Translations under genes and position numbers: made by a program
Shown here: positions 60,101-64,000 of the stretch, piece by piece
How the letters are laid out: each line of letters opens with the position of its first letter
Position numbering within the stretch: position 1 is the stretch's first letter
Assembly (NCBI RefSeq): GCF_028583425.1
Contig: NC_072801.1
Location: forward strand, 11,428,001-11,492,000
Direction of reading: 5' to 3'
From: Eublepharis macularius
Lineage: Eukaryota > Chordata > Lepidosauria > Squamata > Eublepharidae
DNA length: 64,000 nucleotides
Notes under the pieces: generated by a model
The model's database searches: none
What the model saw: the letters and a program-made list of their open reading frames with translations, nothing else
What the model was told of the DNA's origin: nothing

Positions 60101-63100
60101 TGAAGTGTTTTCATTTTTATGCTGTTGTCTTACGCTCCTGCTGTGATCTGCTCTGAGCCTGGTTTTCAGGGAGAGCAGAATACAAATGTAACAAAATTAA
60201 TTAATTCATTTGGAAAGATGAATTCACATGTGCAATTTTGTTGCGTTTGGTCAGCAGATGACAAACTTAGTGCATGAACTGGTCTGAAGATGCTGGATTA
60301 GATAATCCGCTAAATCTAACATTTGGGAGAAACTTGATTATCTCCTGACTGGAAGCAGAAAAAAGTCCCCAGTGACGAGAGAATGCAGTTCTTCTCAGCT
60401 TTATTTAGGAAAGGCAGGGGAGTGATACTGGCTAAGCTGTGGACTCCATATGGCTTGGCGACTTCGTCAGATGCATCTGACGAAGAGAGCTGTGGTTCTC
60501 AAAAGCTTATGCTACAATAAAATTGGTTAGTCTTAAAGGTGCTACTGGACTTTTTGCAATTTTGCTACTATAGACTAACCTGGCTAACTCCATTGGACAT
60601 ATGGCTTGGATGTCTCAAATGTTTGGAATGGGAGATCAATGCACAAAAATACCTGCTGGAAAAGGCTGCCTGGGAAAAAGTCAGTATTTTCAAAATGGAT
60701 GTGAGAAATCACCCTCTCCCCATTCCTCAACCACTGAGTTGTGTCCTCTTAGTGCCAAGATCGTGCTGGTTTATTCCTTCAGACAATAGAAACCATCTGC
60801 AGAGTTCTGGCAGGGGCTGGAATGTACCATATTGCTGAGAGAGTGGCTGGAATTGGCTGTTTTTTAACCCCCTTCTCTTTTCTTGCCCTGCAGCACACTG
60901 TCCGCTTCTGGTTTGCAACTGGCGGTGCTGGTTTCTGCATTAGCCGTGGACTAGCGCTGAAGATGAGTCCTTGGGCTAGGTAAGGCGCCCAGCGCTTGGC
61001 CTCAGCACTGTCGGGTCAGTGTGTGGTGTAGTAGTCAGTTGGGCTAAGATCTGGGAGACCCAGTTTCAAATGCGCACCCTGCTATGGGAGCTTGCTGGGT
61101 GATCTTGGACCAGTCACACACCCTCTTAGCTTGAGCTACCTGAGGAGAAGGATGTGAAAGCAGGAAGTATAAATATCTAAACAATTAATGGAAGGTACTT
61201 AATTGCCTGCGTTCAGGTCAGAGGATCAAGTTGATTGTCTGTGGGCAGATCTAAAGGATTGTAAGCGCCTTGGGGCAGAGACCCTCTTCTCCTATTCTGT
61301 GAAAGTGCTGCATTAATATTAATTTGAGCATGGTTCCTTTCTATGAGCACAAAGCTTGTGAAATAACTAGTGGCGCCTTATATAGTCCCGAGACCTTTAT
61401 TGTTTCCCTCTGCCACTGAACCCTCCTCTTTCTCCAATCTCCTGACAGTGGAGGTCACTTCATGAGCACAGCGGAAAAGATCCGCTTGCCGGATGACTGC
61501 ACCGTTGGGTACATCATCGAATCCGTGCTGGGGGTGAAACTTATCCGAAGTAACCTCTTCCATTCCCACCTGGAGAACCTCCATCAAGTGCCCAAGACAG
61601 AGATTCACAATCAGGTATCTCCTGGAGGATGCCCTGCCTTATCTTATGGGATTTTTGTCCATAGCAAGAACAAGATGTGTTCACTTCTTGATAGTTGCAA
61701 ATAGTGCTTTCGGAGTCAGTCAGACCGACTCAGGGTTTAGCAGTTCTGCACCAAGGATCTCCTCAGACATGATGCAGTTTGGGGACAGCTAGACTCCACC
61801 TCACCACTTGGGCATTATACAGGAAACGGGAACAGAAGTGGTGTGGGTGCATTTGCAGCACTGCTATTCCAGCTGTGTTAGTCTTTAAAACAGCCGCATG
61901 GCGGCAACAGACCAACAAAACGTATCTGCCAGCCGTATATAAATTGTGCTAGTTTTCAAGGTGTCTCAGGACTCACAGTTGAGTTTTCATCCACACTGTA
62001 AGCAGGATCCTTTAATTAACTGCATTCGGTAATATGGGCCATTTTCACACTGCTTACTAGAGGTGTGCGCTTCGGGTGTCTGATTCGGAAAAAATACCCA
62101 AATCAGACACTATTTGTAAAGATTCGGGATTCCCGAATAGGGGCCAGCATGGTGGCCCCGATTCAGGAATCCCGAATCAAAACTTCCCCAAATAGCAAAA
62201 AGCTTCCCTCTGATGCTGGGGTGGAGGAGGCTTCATCTGCTGCCCTGCAGGACCACGTGGCAGCGGAGGAGGCGGAAAAGGGCCCTCCCGCCCCTCAAAT
62301 GACAGCTGCGGCTGTCATTTGAAGGGTGGGAGGGCCCTTTTCCGCCTCCTCCGCTGCCGTGCGGTCCTGCAGGGCAGCAGTGGAGGCGGGAGGGCCCTTT
62401 TCGACTTCCTCCACTGCCTTGCAGGACCGCACAGCAGCGGAGGAGGCTAAAAACGCCCTTTCTCGCACGAAATTGCGCCAGGAACACGCTGTCATTCTGG
62501 GAGCTTGGCGCGATGTTCCGTGGCCAGTAAGCAGTGTGAAAATGGCCATGGTTTTTAATCAGAAAGGGGCTTAAACTGCAATGCTGAAATACATTAAAGT
62601 GGTGATAACTTAAATGAGGTCTGGAGAAGTAGCCTTCTGCCTTGGTAACTCAAAACTTTCTCCTTTTTTTTTTGCAGGTGACTTTGAGTTACGGAATGTT
62701 TGAAAACAAGAGGAATTCCATCCATATGAAAGGTGCCTTCTCCGTCGAGGAGGATCCATCCAGGTGAGCCTTGAGCTTCCCAACAGGCAAAAGCAGGCCA
62801 GAAAGCTCGTCTGTGGGTTGTCGGGTCCCTCCATCCAGTTACGCCTGCTCCGGCAGGGACATTGGAAAGCTGTTACCAGTCAGAGGGTTTCCCCACTCCT
62901 ATGCAGGGGTCCAGCCAGGGAAGTCCTCTGTGTGATGCATTTGGTTTATTTCCTTCATTGGTAGTCTGCCTTCCTTGCTGAGGCTCAAGGCAAATTACAA
63001 AACTGGGAAAAAAATACAATAAGAGCATTGTAAAATAAACGACAGCAAACAATTATAAATAAAAACCAGATTACAAAATTAGAAAACAATGTGATCAGAA

Positions 63101-63337
63101 CAGGATCATTTGGCCCCTTTGCTTTAAGTGGGTTTCAGGAATAGGCTAGAATTGAAAGTGGTTTGGTTTTTTTAAAAGCAGTTTTAGCAATATGTATGAC
63201 ATTTATCTGGATTTCCATCCACTGTGGGTGTGGTGCTGATCCAAGCATCTTCTTTTCTTTTGTCTTGCAGGTTCCGTTCCGTCCACTGCATGTTATATCC
63301 TGACACCCCTTGGTGTCCTCTGAACGTAGTTTACTAA
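31734..63337 (+). CDS. LFNG: Lunatic fringe, beta-1,3-N-acetylglucosaminyltransferase (8 exons, 371 aa)
   Basis: The product adds GlcNAc to O-fucose on Notch EGF repeats in the Golgi, tuning the Notch response to Delta and Jagged ligands; this is family knowledge. The eight exons (31734-32141, 53974-54022, 57462-57561, 59212-59365, 60894-60979, 61449-61614, 62678-62763, 63271-63337) all have GT-AG borders, join in frame and total 1116 nt with the stop. Visible in the protein: a signal anchor at about residues 9-26, a furin-type RAKR site at 74-77, [13 protein letters not shown] from 106, an N-C-S sequon at N159, HVDDDNYV with D192-D194 (Mn2+/UDP-sugar binding), [10 protein letters not shown] at 242-251, LPDDCT with D281/D282 (catalytic Asp region), and a final DTPWC motif. 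The MLK...GRK N-terminus and [14 protein letters not shown] fit LFNG better than MFNG or RFNG as I remember them. Human LFNG is about 379 aa, so the length is normal and no defect is seen. Confidence 0.95.
32142..34269. other. LFNG intron 1, first part, nothing recognised
   Basis: CpG-island sequence continues to about 32500, including a CACGTG at 32195-32200. The rest is intron without recognised repeats or other genes. Confidence 0.6.
34270..34440 (-). mobile_element. tRNA-derived SINE (GGCTCAG family)
   Basis: Reverse copy: ACTGGCAGTGGCTGTCTAAG, GTATCACCTGAGACCTGATCC, GGAGGTGCCGGGAATTGAAC. In LFNG intron 1. Confidence 0.8.
34915..35100 (-). mobile_element. tRNA-derived SINE (GGCTCAG family)
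   Basis: Reverse copy beginning GAAAGCTGCCTTATAAGAATA, then CAGACTGGCAGTGGATCTGC, ACCTGCTGCTTGATTC and CCTTCTGCGTGCCAAGCGC. In LFNG intron 1. Confidence 0.85.
35101..35665. other. LFNG intron 1, nothing recognised
   Basis: Intronic DNA without a recognised feature. Confidence 0.45.
35676..35893 (-). mobile_element. Penelope-like foldback element
   Basis: Two nearly perfect opposed arms meet at GTCAGATGCATCTGAC, a compact hairpin of about 218 bp. The long end (GCTAACACGGCTAACTCCTC) is at right. Flanks TCTTCTATAG and TTTTCTATGG match 8 of 10. In LFNG intron 1. Confidence 0.88.
36231..36959. mobile_element. hAT-like element with TAGAGATGGGCATGAAC ends
   Basis: The 17-bp inverted ends TAGAGATGGGCATGAAC / GTTCATGCCCATCTCTA bound 729 bp; flanking octamers GTCATGGC and GGCATGGC differ by one base. 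Repeated GTTCGTGGTTG / CAACCACGAAC motifs lie near the left end. No transposase recognised. In LFNG intron 1. Confidence 0.87.
37148..37366 (-). repeat. GGTTGCCAG-type inverted-repeat element, near complete
   Basis: AGGGTTTCCAGC at left and GGAGGTTGACAACCCT at right are inverted ends. GATCAGTTGTAATTCTGGGAG identifies it as the reverse of the 24105/29296/30656 family. No target duplication is evident. Confidence 0.72.
37367..38098. other. LFNG intron 1, nothing recognised
   Basis: Intronic DNA; only a poly-T run near 37866-37882. Confidence 0.45.
38100..38280 (-). mobile_element. tRNA-derived SINE, reversed
   Basis: CATCCTCACAACAGCCTTGTG, GTAGGTTAGGCTGAGAG, GGATTTGGACCTGGGTCGCCC (reversed box B) and CTGACACTCTAGTTGCTCAC (reversed head). 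Confidence 0.8.
38725..39080 (+). mobile_element. Sauria-type SINE with second tail unit
   Basis: ACGTGGTGGTTAAGAGCGGC (box A), GGGTTTGATTGCC (box B), TCACAGCTCTCTTAGAGCTC, then GGGCAGTATATAATTTGAAT. A second tail-like segment (GTTGTGAAGATAAAATGG, (GAAT)n) follows to about 39080. Confidence 0.82.
39085..40605. other. LFNG intron 1, nothing recognised
   Basis: Intronic DNA without a recognised gene or repeat family. Confidence 0.45.
40610..40735. repeat. Compound TG / GA / CG-TG microsatellite
   Basis: Runs of GTGTGTGT, then GAGAGAGA, then mixed GTGTGCGCGCG. The reversed strand gives artificial His/Thr and Ser/Leu frames. Confidence 0.93.
40930..41040 (-). repeat. Old Penelope-like tail fragment
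   Basis: AGTGCCACCTTTTAAACAGG, TTTTATTGGAGCATAAGTTTTC and CATTTCATCAGATGCACG match the order of the PLE arm with much divergence. Confidence 0.65.
41050..42840. other. LFNG intron 1, nothing recognised
   Basis: Intronic DNA. Only a short AAGCTTATGCTAGAATAAT piece near 41470 recalls the PLE tail. Confidence 0.45.
42845..43455 (+). repeat. Unclassified repeat, paralogue of 7735-8540, interrupted by a MITE
   Basis: Shares ordered blocks with 7735-8540: ACTGAACAAAGAGCAATAAAA, CTACTTCATTAAGC...GACTCCCC, GTGGTTACATGCAAA and TTTAACTCTT. The copy is split by the palindromic element at 42966-43154. Family unknown. Confidence 0.6.
42966..43154. mobile_element. Palindromic MITE with GGGCCAAGCTAGAAG ends
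   Basis: The 189-bp near-perfect palindrome runs from GGGCCAAGCTAGAAGTGA to TCACTTCTAGCTTGGCCC. Flanking 13-mers CAAGAGAGACTGA and CAAGAGAGACTAA (42953-42965, 43155-43167) differ at one base. Sequence on each side belongs to one older repeat. Confidence 0.85.
43456..44395. other. LFNG intron 1, nothing recognised
   Basis: Intronic DNA without a recognised feature. Confidence 0.45.
44430..44825 (+). mobile_element. Penelope-like 3' region (second subfamily), with an 80-bp direct duplication
   Basis: GAAGCTCAAGACAATGCATCC...CACCTGGACTGAATC occurs twice (from 44437 and 44517). The 3' part has CTGAAGAAGTGAGCTGTGGC, AATTTTGTTAAGTCTTATAGG and TGCTACTGGAC, the second PLE subfamily. No coding part remains. 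Confidence 0.75.
44990..45215 (+). mobile_element. tRNA-derived SINE (GGCTCAG family)
   Basis: GGCTTGTAGCTCACTGGCAGC, TGCATGCCAAAGGTGCCTGG and GTTCACCGCCTGGCGTCTC, followed by a body resembling the family. Diverged. In LFNG intron 1. Confidence 0.65.
45216..46515. other. LFNG intron 1, repeat-free stretch with possible conserved segment
   Basis: No repeat is recognised. The part at 45725-45960 (TCTTTAATCGGCCGCCCGG, TTAATAATAATGGTTGAAAC, GGATTATTAAATATAATAGCC) looks like a cluster of homeodomain-type sites and is a candidate conserved non-coding element; this is impression only. Confidence 0.35.
46531..46752 (-). mobile_element. Penelope-like foldback with exact 15-bp TSD
   Basis: Perfect duplications TCTTTTCTCACAGGA (46516-46530, 46753-46767) bound a 222-bp hairpin. 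The short end TAGTAAAGAGTCCAG is at left and the long end CTAACACGGCTAACTCCTC at right. The centre reads GTCAGATGCCTCGTCAGATGC. In LFNG intron 1. Confidence 0.95.
46835..47025 (-). mobile_element. tRNA-derived SINE (GGCTCAG family)
   Basis: Reverse copy: GGGAGTGGCTGTCCAGGATC, AGAGGTCTTTCATATCGCC, GGGATTGAACCTGGGGCC, TTCTGCATGCCAACCAGATG. In LFNG intron 1. Confidence 0.87.
47026..47865. other. LFNG intron 1, nothing recognised
   Basis: Intronic DNA without a recognised feature. Confidence 0.45.
47868..48085 (+). mobile_element. Penelope-like foldback, second subfamily
   Basis: Long left end GGGTAGCCGTGTTCGTCTG; arm GAGTCCAGTAGCACCTATAA, ACTAACAAAATTTGTGG; inner hinge CACTTCTTCTAGCTG / GGAAGAAGTGAGCTG; then the opposite arm ending AGTCTTAGAGGTGCTAC. 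Same architecture as the first subfamily with different sequence. Confidence 0.85.
48284..48743 (-). mobile_element. Penelope-like foldback split by a hAT MITE
   Basis: 15-bp duplications TTTCCTTGTGTTGCA and TTTCATTGTGTTGCA (48269-48283, 48744-48758) bound a foldback whose two arms (48284-48376 and about 48654-48743) are separated by the MITE at 48385-48645. The long end is at right (CTAACATGGCTAACTCCTC). Confidence 0.9.
48385..48645 (+). mobile_element. hAT MITE (CAGGGCTTTTTT family) inside a PLE foldback
   Basis: 261 bp from CAGGGCTTTTTTTTC to GAAAAAAAGCCCTG. The two inverted halves meet at GCGCCGCTCTGCGGCGC. Flanking octamers TATCTAAC and CATGTAAC match 6 of 8. Confidence 0.92.
48760..49375. 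other. LFNG intron 1, unassigned; possible CR1 prefix from about 49080
   Basis: No feature recognised except a short GA run at about 49012-49026. The last part leads into a CR1 fragment. Confidence 0.4.
49380..50030 (+). mobile_element. CR1 LINE fragment, RT C-terminal part and 3' end, decayed
   Basis: Frame pieces read [20 protein letters not shown], then KCKVLHLG-like residues, [14 protein letters not shown] and [18 protein letters not shown], aligning with the 19213-21281 copy ([34 protein letters not shown]). Stops and shifts break it into two frames. It ends with the CR1 3' UTR near CTATGTTTCTGTGATTC. Confidence 0.9.
50035..50170 (-). mobile_element. tRNA-derived SINE, reversed
   Basis: CCCTCTTCCATTTGATCCTCG, GCGAGGTAGGTTAAGAC, GGAGATTTGTACCCC and AACTCTAACCACTACACAACC (reversed box A head GTAGTGGTTAGAG). 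Confidence 0.82.
50171..51950. other. LFNG intron 1, repeat-poor stretch with a MEF2-type site
   Basis: No repeat or gene recognised over about 1.8 kb. CTATTTATAG at 50951-50960 is a perfect MEF2-type sequence, and a CTTGATCTAATCAAG palindrome lies at about 51028-51042. Enhancer function is only a possibility. Confidence 0.35.
51963..52220 (+). mobile_element. Penelope-like foldback element
   Basis: Flanked by CACTCTTGC (51954-51962, 52221-52229). Long end at left (TAGAGGAGTTAGTCATG); one reverse arm and two forward units each closing GAAAGCTTATGCTACA. Confidence 0.9.
52230..53420. other. LFNG intron 1, nothing recognised
   Basis: Intronic DNA, pyrimidine-rich between 52290 and 52870, without a recognised feature. 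Confidence 0.45.
53425..53530 (+). repeat. L2-like LINE 3' tail
   Basis: TTTTAATTGTGTGGGTTTATA, TTTTGTGAGCCGTCTTGGGCC and GGAAAGCCAGGATGTATACG follow the usual L2-like tail order (GTAAGCCGCCTTG...GGTATAAAT). Confidence 0.65.
53943..53970. repeat. TC microsatellite serving as the exon 2 polypyrimidine tract
   Basis: A pure (TC)14 run ends directly at the TAG acceptor of LFNG exon 2. Confidence 0.95.
53974..54022 (+). CDS. LFNG: LFNG exon 2 (residues 137-153)
   Basis: This 49-nt exon encodes [16 protein letters not shown] plus the first base of R153. The acceptor is a pure TC dinucleotide run followed by TAG at 53971-53973. The donor is ACAA|GTGAGT. The TFIFTDG motif is shared by all fringe proteins and follows exon 1 exactly as in the family. 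A GATT microsatellite and a LINE tail begin within 30 bases of the donor. Confidence 0.95.
54051..54240 (-). repeat. GATT microsatellite plus reversed LINE tail after LFNG exon 2
   Basis: (GATT)n at 54051-54114 leads into GATGCCCCGCCCTCCCCAC, AGAGGGGCTCAGGGTGGC and CAAAAATACATTAAAAG, the reverse complement of an L2-like LINE tail whose simple-repeat end faces the exon. It starts 28 bases after the exon 2 donor. Confidence 0.85.
54241..55080. other. LFNG intron 2, nothing recognised
   Basis: Intronic DNA with G and C homopolymer runs near 54710-54770; no feature recognised. Confidence 0.45.
55085..55345 (+). mobile_element. CR1 LINE 3' end fragment
   Basis: CTTAGTTCTCCTGGCCCCTTC, CAGGCCAGTTTGGCTGTGGATC, GGGGTTGGACTAGATGTC and CTATGGTTCTGTGA match the CR1 3' UTR at 6105-6400. 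Confidence 0.88.
55346..56130. other. LFNG intron 2, nothing recognised
   Basis: Intronic DNA without a recognised feature. Confidence 0.45.
56135..56315 (-). repeat. Old Penelope-like foldback
   Basis: TCCAGGGGCACTCTAAAGTC, TTGTGGGTCACTTGTACCCC and TCATCAGAGCTCATATTG, then GAAGTGCCCCTGGATTTCTG and TTTTGCTACAACAGACTCAC: opposed arms of the PLE pattern, strongly diverged. Confidence 0.7.
56603..57020 (+). mobile_element. Penelope-like foldback with repeated reverse units
   Basis: Exact 13-bp duplications TCTGAAAATCTTG (56590-56602, 57021-57033). Long end at left. Several reverse units of about 55-60 bp (GCAACTTTATTG(T/C)AGC...CACAGCTCTCTTTGTC), then one forward arm. In LFNG intron 2. Confidence 0.93.
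57462..57561 (+). CDS. LFNG: LFNG exon 3 (residues 153-186)
   Basis: The exon encodes [19 protein letters not shown], then [15 protein letters not shown], strongly conserved in LFNG. It carries the N-C-S sequon at N159 and conserved cysteines. The acceptor follows a pyrimidine-rich tract (TCCCTCTTTAG), the donor is GGAA|GTAAGT, and the last codon is split after two bases. Confidence 0.95.
57595..57660 (+). repeat. tRNA-derived SINE head fragment
   Basis: GGGGCTGTGGGGTCTGCTTTG and GGGCTCAGTTTCCAGTTAAA resemble the start of the GGCTCAG SINE; short. In LFNG intron 3. Confidence 0.5.
57667..57792 (-). mobile_element. hAT MITE half-element
   Basis: From GTGGCGCGGAGGGCCATCTC to GAAAAAAAGCCCTG: only one half of the CAGGGCTTTTTT MITE. 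No flanking duplication found. In LFNG intron 3. Confidence 0.88.
58275..58490 (-). mobile_element. SINE with a 5S-rRNA-like segment, reversed
   Basis: GGAGGTTTCCCATCCAGTCAC, TAACCAGGGCTGACCCTG and GAGATCTGATGAGACTGGGC (58399-58461) are close to the reverse complement of vertebrate 5S rRNA around its GATGGGAGACC and internal promoter region. The preceding CATCAAATCATAACTGACTT and TGCCATTGCCTGCCTCTGC are the usual body of this repeat. In LFNG intron 3. Confidence 0.75.
58740..59160. repeat. GC-rich hAT-like repeat in LFNG intron 3
   Basis: Resembles 5772-6070 (shared GATGTCATCACGCAG and GTTGCCCCAGGTGCTG-type text). Both ends are uncertain. It reaches to about 50 bases before LFNG exon 4. Confidence 0.5.
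59212..59365 (+). CDS. LFNG: LFNG exon 4 (residues 186-237)
   Basis: The exon encodes [20 protein letters not shown], then [21 protein letters not shown] and [11 protein letters not shown]192-D194 form the DDD (DxD-type) motif that holds the metal and UDP-GlcNAc. The acceptor is GTGCTAG|GTGG and the donor ATG|GTAAGA, phase 0. An antisense reading frame covers this exon, but it runs on through LINE and PLE sequence and is not a gene. Confidence 0.95.
59440..59740 (+). mobile_element. L2-like LINE ORF2 end fragment
   Basis: The frame reads [20 protein letters not shown], then a sequence ending FRQA and a stop, the conserved end of L2-type ORF2. Parallel to 30771-31255. In LFNG intron 4. Confidence 0.7.
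59754..60088 (-). mobile_element. Penelope-like foldback with internal units
   Basis: Flanks GCAGTGTTTTATA and GCAATGTTTTATT (59741-59753, 60089-60101) match 11 of 13. A short reverse arm is followed by about four forward 40-bp units (GAGAGCTGTGGCTCTCGAAAG). Long end at right. In LFNG intron 4. Confidence 0.88.
60095..60215 (+). repeat. L2-like LINE 3' tail
   Basis: TTCATTTTTATGCTGTTGTC, GATCTGCTCTGAGCCTGG and AGAGCAGAATACAAATGTAA follow the LINE tail pattern; it continues the fragment at 59440 across the PLE insertion. Confidence 0.6.
60459..60597 (-). mobile_element. Truncated Penelope-like foldback (one arm)
   Basis: Exact 12-bp duplications CATATGGCTTGG (60447-60458, 60598-60609). Only the hinge (CGTCAGATGCATCTGACG) and the long-end arm remain. 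In LFNG intron 4. Confidence 0.9.
60894..60979 (+). CDS. LFNG: LFNG exon 5 (residues 238-266)
   Basis: The exon encodes [20 protein letters not shown], then ALKMSPWA and two bases of S266. The FATGGAGF glycine-rich segment is a hallmark of the fringe active site. Acceptor CCCTGCAG|CAC; donor CTAG|GTAAGG. Confidence 0.95.
61020..61320 (+). mobile_element. tRNA-derived SINE
   Basis: GTGTGGTGTAGTAGTCAGTTG, GATCTGGGAGACCCAG, TTTCAAATGCGCACC and GGTGATCTTGGACCAGTCAC. The tail has GATTGTAAGCGCCTTGGGGC. Reverse-oriented relatives lie at 38100 and 50035. In LFNG intron 5. Confidence 0.8.
61449..61614 (+). CDS. LFNG: LFNG exon 6 (residues 266-321)
   Basis: The exon encodes [20 protein letters not shown], then [21 protein letters not shown] and [15 protein letters not shown]. 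The LPDDCT motif contains the Asp pair (281/282) that includes the proposed catalytic base of the family. Acceptor CCTGACAG|TGG; donor CAG|GTATCT, phase 0. Confidence 0.95.
61860..61980. repeat. Old Penelope-like remnant in LFNG intron 6
   Basis: CCAGCTGTGTTAGTCTTTAAA, GACCAACAAAACGTATCTGCC and TTTCAAGGTGTCTCAGGACTC keep the order of PLE arms with strong divergence. Confidence 0.5.
62037..62547. mobile_element. GGCC-ended inverted-repeat transposon with internal palindromes
   Basis: 22-bp exact inverted ends (GGCCATTTTCACACTGCTTA.. and its complement), 3-bp duplications ATG (62034-62036, 62548-62550). The interior contains a second element-like start TAGAGGTGTGCGC, GATTCGGGATTCCCGAATC-type palindromes, and a large GC-rich palindrome (about 62225-62445) centred on GACAGCTGCGGCTGTC. 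In LFNG intron 6. Confidence 0.85.
62678..62763 (+). CDS. LFNG: LFNG exon 7 (residues 322-350)
   Basis: The exon encodes [19 protein letters not shown], then AFSVEEDPS and two bases of R350. It follows a T-rich tract ending TTTGCAG. The donor is CCAG|GTGAGC. The preceding intron carries a 511-bp inverted-repeat transposon that ends 130 bp before this exon. Confidence 0.95.
62945..63075 (-). repeat. LINE/SINE tail, reversed, in LFNG intron 7
   Basis: GGTAGTCTGCCTTCCTTGCTG, AGGCTCAAGGCAAATTAC and A-rich sequence match the reverse complement of the tail at 12785 and 24805. Confidence 0.6.
63271..63337 (+). CDS. LFNG: LFNG exon 8, terminal coding exon (residues 350-371)
   Basis: The exon encodes [20 protein letters not shown] and a final Tyr, then TAA at 63335-63337. 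The conserved DPSRFRS(V/L)HC...YPDTPWC end is complete. Acceptor TGTCTTGCAG|GTTC. Confidence 0.95.
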
Positions 63338-64000
63338 GAGACAATGAGCCCCCCCTTCTTGAGCCTCGTCCCGAGTTTCTCCGGTATCCGAAGGCCTCGT
63401 GGGACCTGTGTGCGTGCGTGCGTGTGTGTTTCCTTTGCTGCAAAGCGATTGCCTGTTAATTACTGTGGTTAATTCACAGTGTTTGTACGTTTATAGGCTG
63501 CTGTGCGGCCCTTCTGCCCCCTTCTAACCCAGCTGCCCTCTAAGCGAGCTGAGCGAGTGGGTATTCTCAGCGCTTCCTGCCGTTTTTGATCGGGCAGGTG
63601 TTAGGCAGGTGGGAAGGAACTGTCCTTGCGCCCAAGTGGCTTTTGGTCGGTGGTTCTGGCAATAGGTGTAAAAGACACCACCTCCCAGCAACCAACTGGG
63701 ACACTTTTGAATTCTTAGGGAATGGCCGTGGATTTGCTTTCCTTGGCTTGTCCACACTGCAGGGTTTTTAAAAGCAGTGTGAGTTAGAAGAGGGGGGGAA
63801 AGAGGCACTGCTCAGCCAAAAGGAAGCTCTTCTATAAAAGCTCAGTTGAGCTCCACAGGAGAAGCAAAGAATGTGCTTTAACACTCCAGTTCTGAGCAGA
63901 GTCGCAGGTGCCCCCTGCTTTGGACTGGCGTTGCAAGCGTCAAAATCGATCGGGCGTAAAGGTGCTCTTAATTGGCTGGCTCATGCCTTAAACCTTAACC
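63338..64000 (+). other. LFNG: LFNG 3' untranslated region, open at the window edge
   Basis: Sequence after the LFNG stop codon with no recognised coding potential or repeat. A short GTGC/GTGT tract lies near 63405-63430. No AATAAA signal is seen up to base 64000, so the transcript probably ends beyond the window. Confidence 0.7.

Overview
The window is vertebrate genomic DNA, almost certainly from a squamate reptile and quite possibly a gecko. The evidence is one vertebrate Notch-pathway gene with long introns, set in a landscape of sauropsid repeats: CR1 and L2-like LINEs, tRNA-derived SINEs of the Sauria type, Penelope-like elements (PLEs), hAT and other short inverted-repeat transposons, and a 5S-rRNA-related SINE. 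The species call is inference; no search was possible.

Layout. Bases 1-31265 are intergenic. I recognise no host gene there, only repeats and unassigned DNA. Bases 31270-32500 form a very GC-rich, CpG-rich block that holds the promoter region, 5' leader and first exon of lunatic fringe (LFNG, plus strand). Intron 1 is 21.8 kb (32142-53973) and full of transposons. Exons 2-8 follow between 53974 and 63337. All eight exons join in frame with GT-AG junctions to give a 371-residue protein: a signal anchor, a furin-type site, a DDD metal-binding motif and the conserved C-terminal fringe domain. The 3' UTR begins at 63338 and runs off the window end; no AATAAA is visible.

Mobile DNA. The most striking theme is a set of at least ten short foldback elements. 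Two inverted arms, each ending in the same PLE-type terminal sequence, flank a short centre, and the whole unit sits between 9-15 bp target-site duplications (TSDs). One copy (16142-16623) carries the same 3' tail behind a GIY-YIG endonuclease reading frame, which ties the family to Penelope-like retrotransposons. One foldback (13611-14236) has expanded into an array of 41-bp units. A second, sequence-unrelated element (14885-15547) has the same architecture and a perfect 15-bp TSD. Several DNA transposon families can be delimited exactly: a hAT MITE beginning CAGGGCTTTTTT with 8-bp TSDs, a TAGAGATGG hAT-like family, GGCC-ended palindromes with 3-bp TSDs, and a possible short Helitron. Nested insertions (SINE > MITE > CR1 at 19075-21690; CR1 > PLE and MITE at 16040-17400; PLE foldback > MITE at 48284-48743) give a relative order of activity.

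Relation of gene and repeats. LFNG is the only host gene. Its exon 2 (49 nt) has a pure TC microsatellite as its polypyrimidine tract and a GATT microsatellite 28 bases after the donor. An L2-like LINE tail ends about 480 bp before the start codon, and trinucleotide and tetranucleotide repeats fill the leader just before the ATG.
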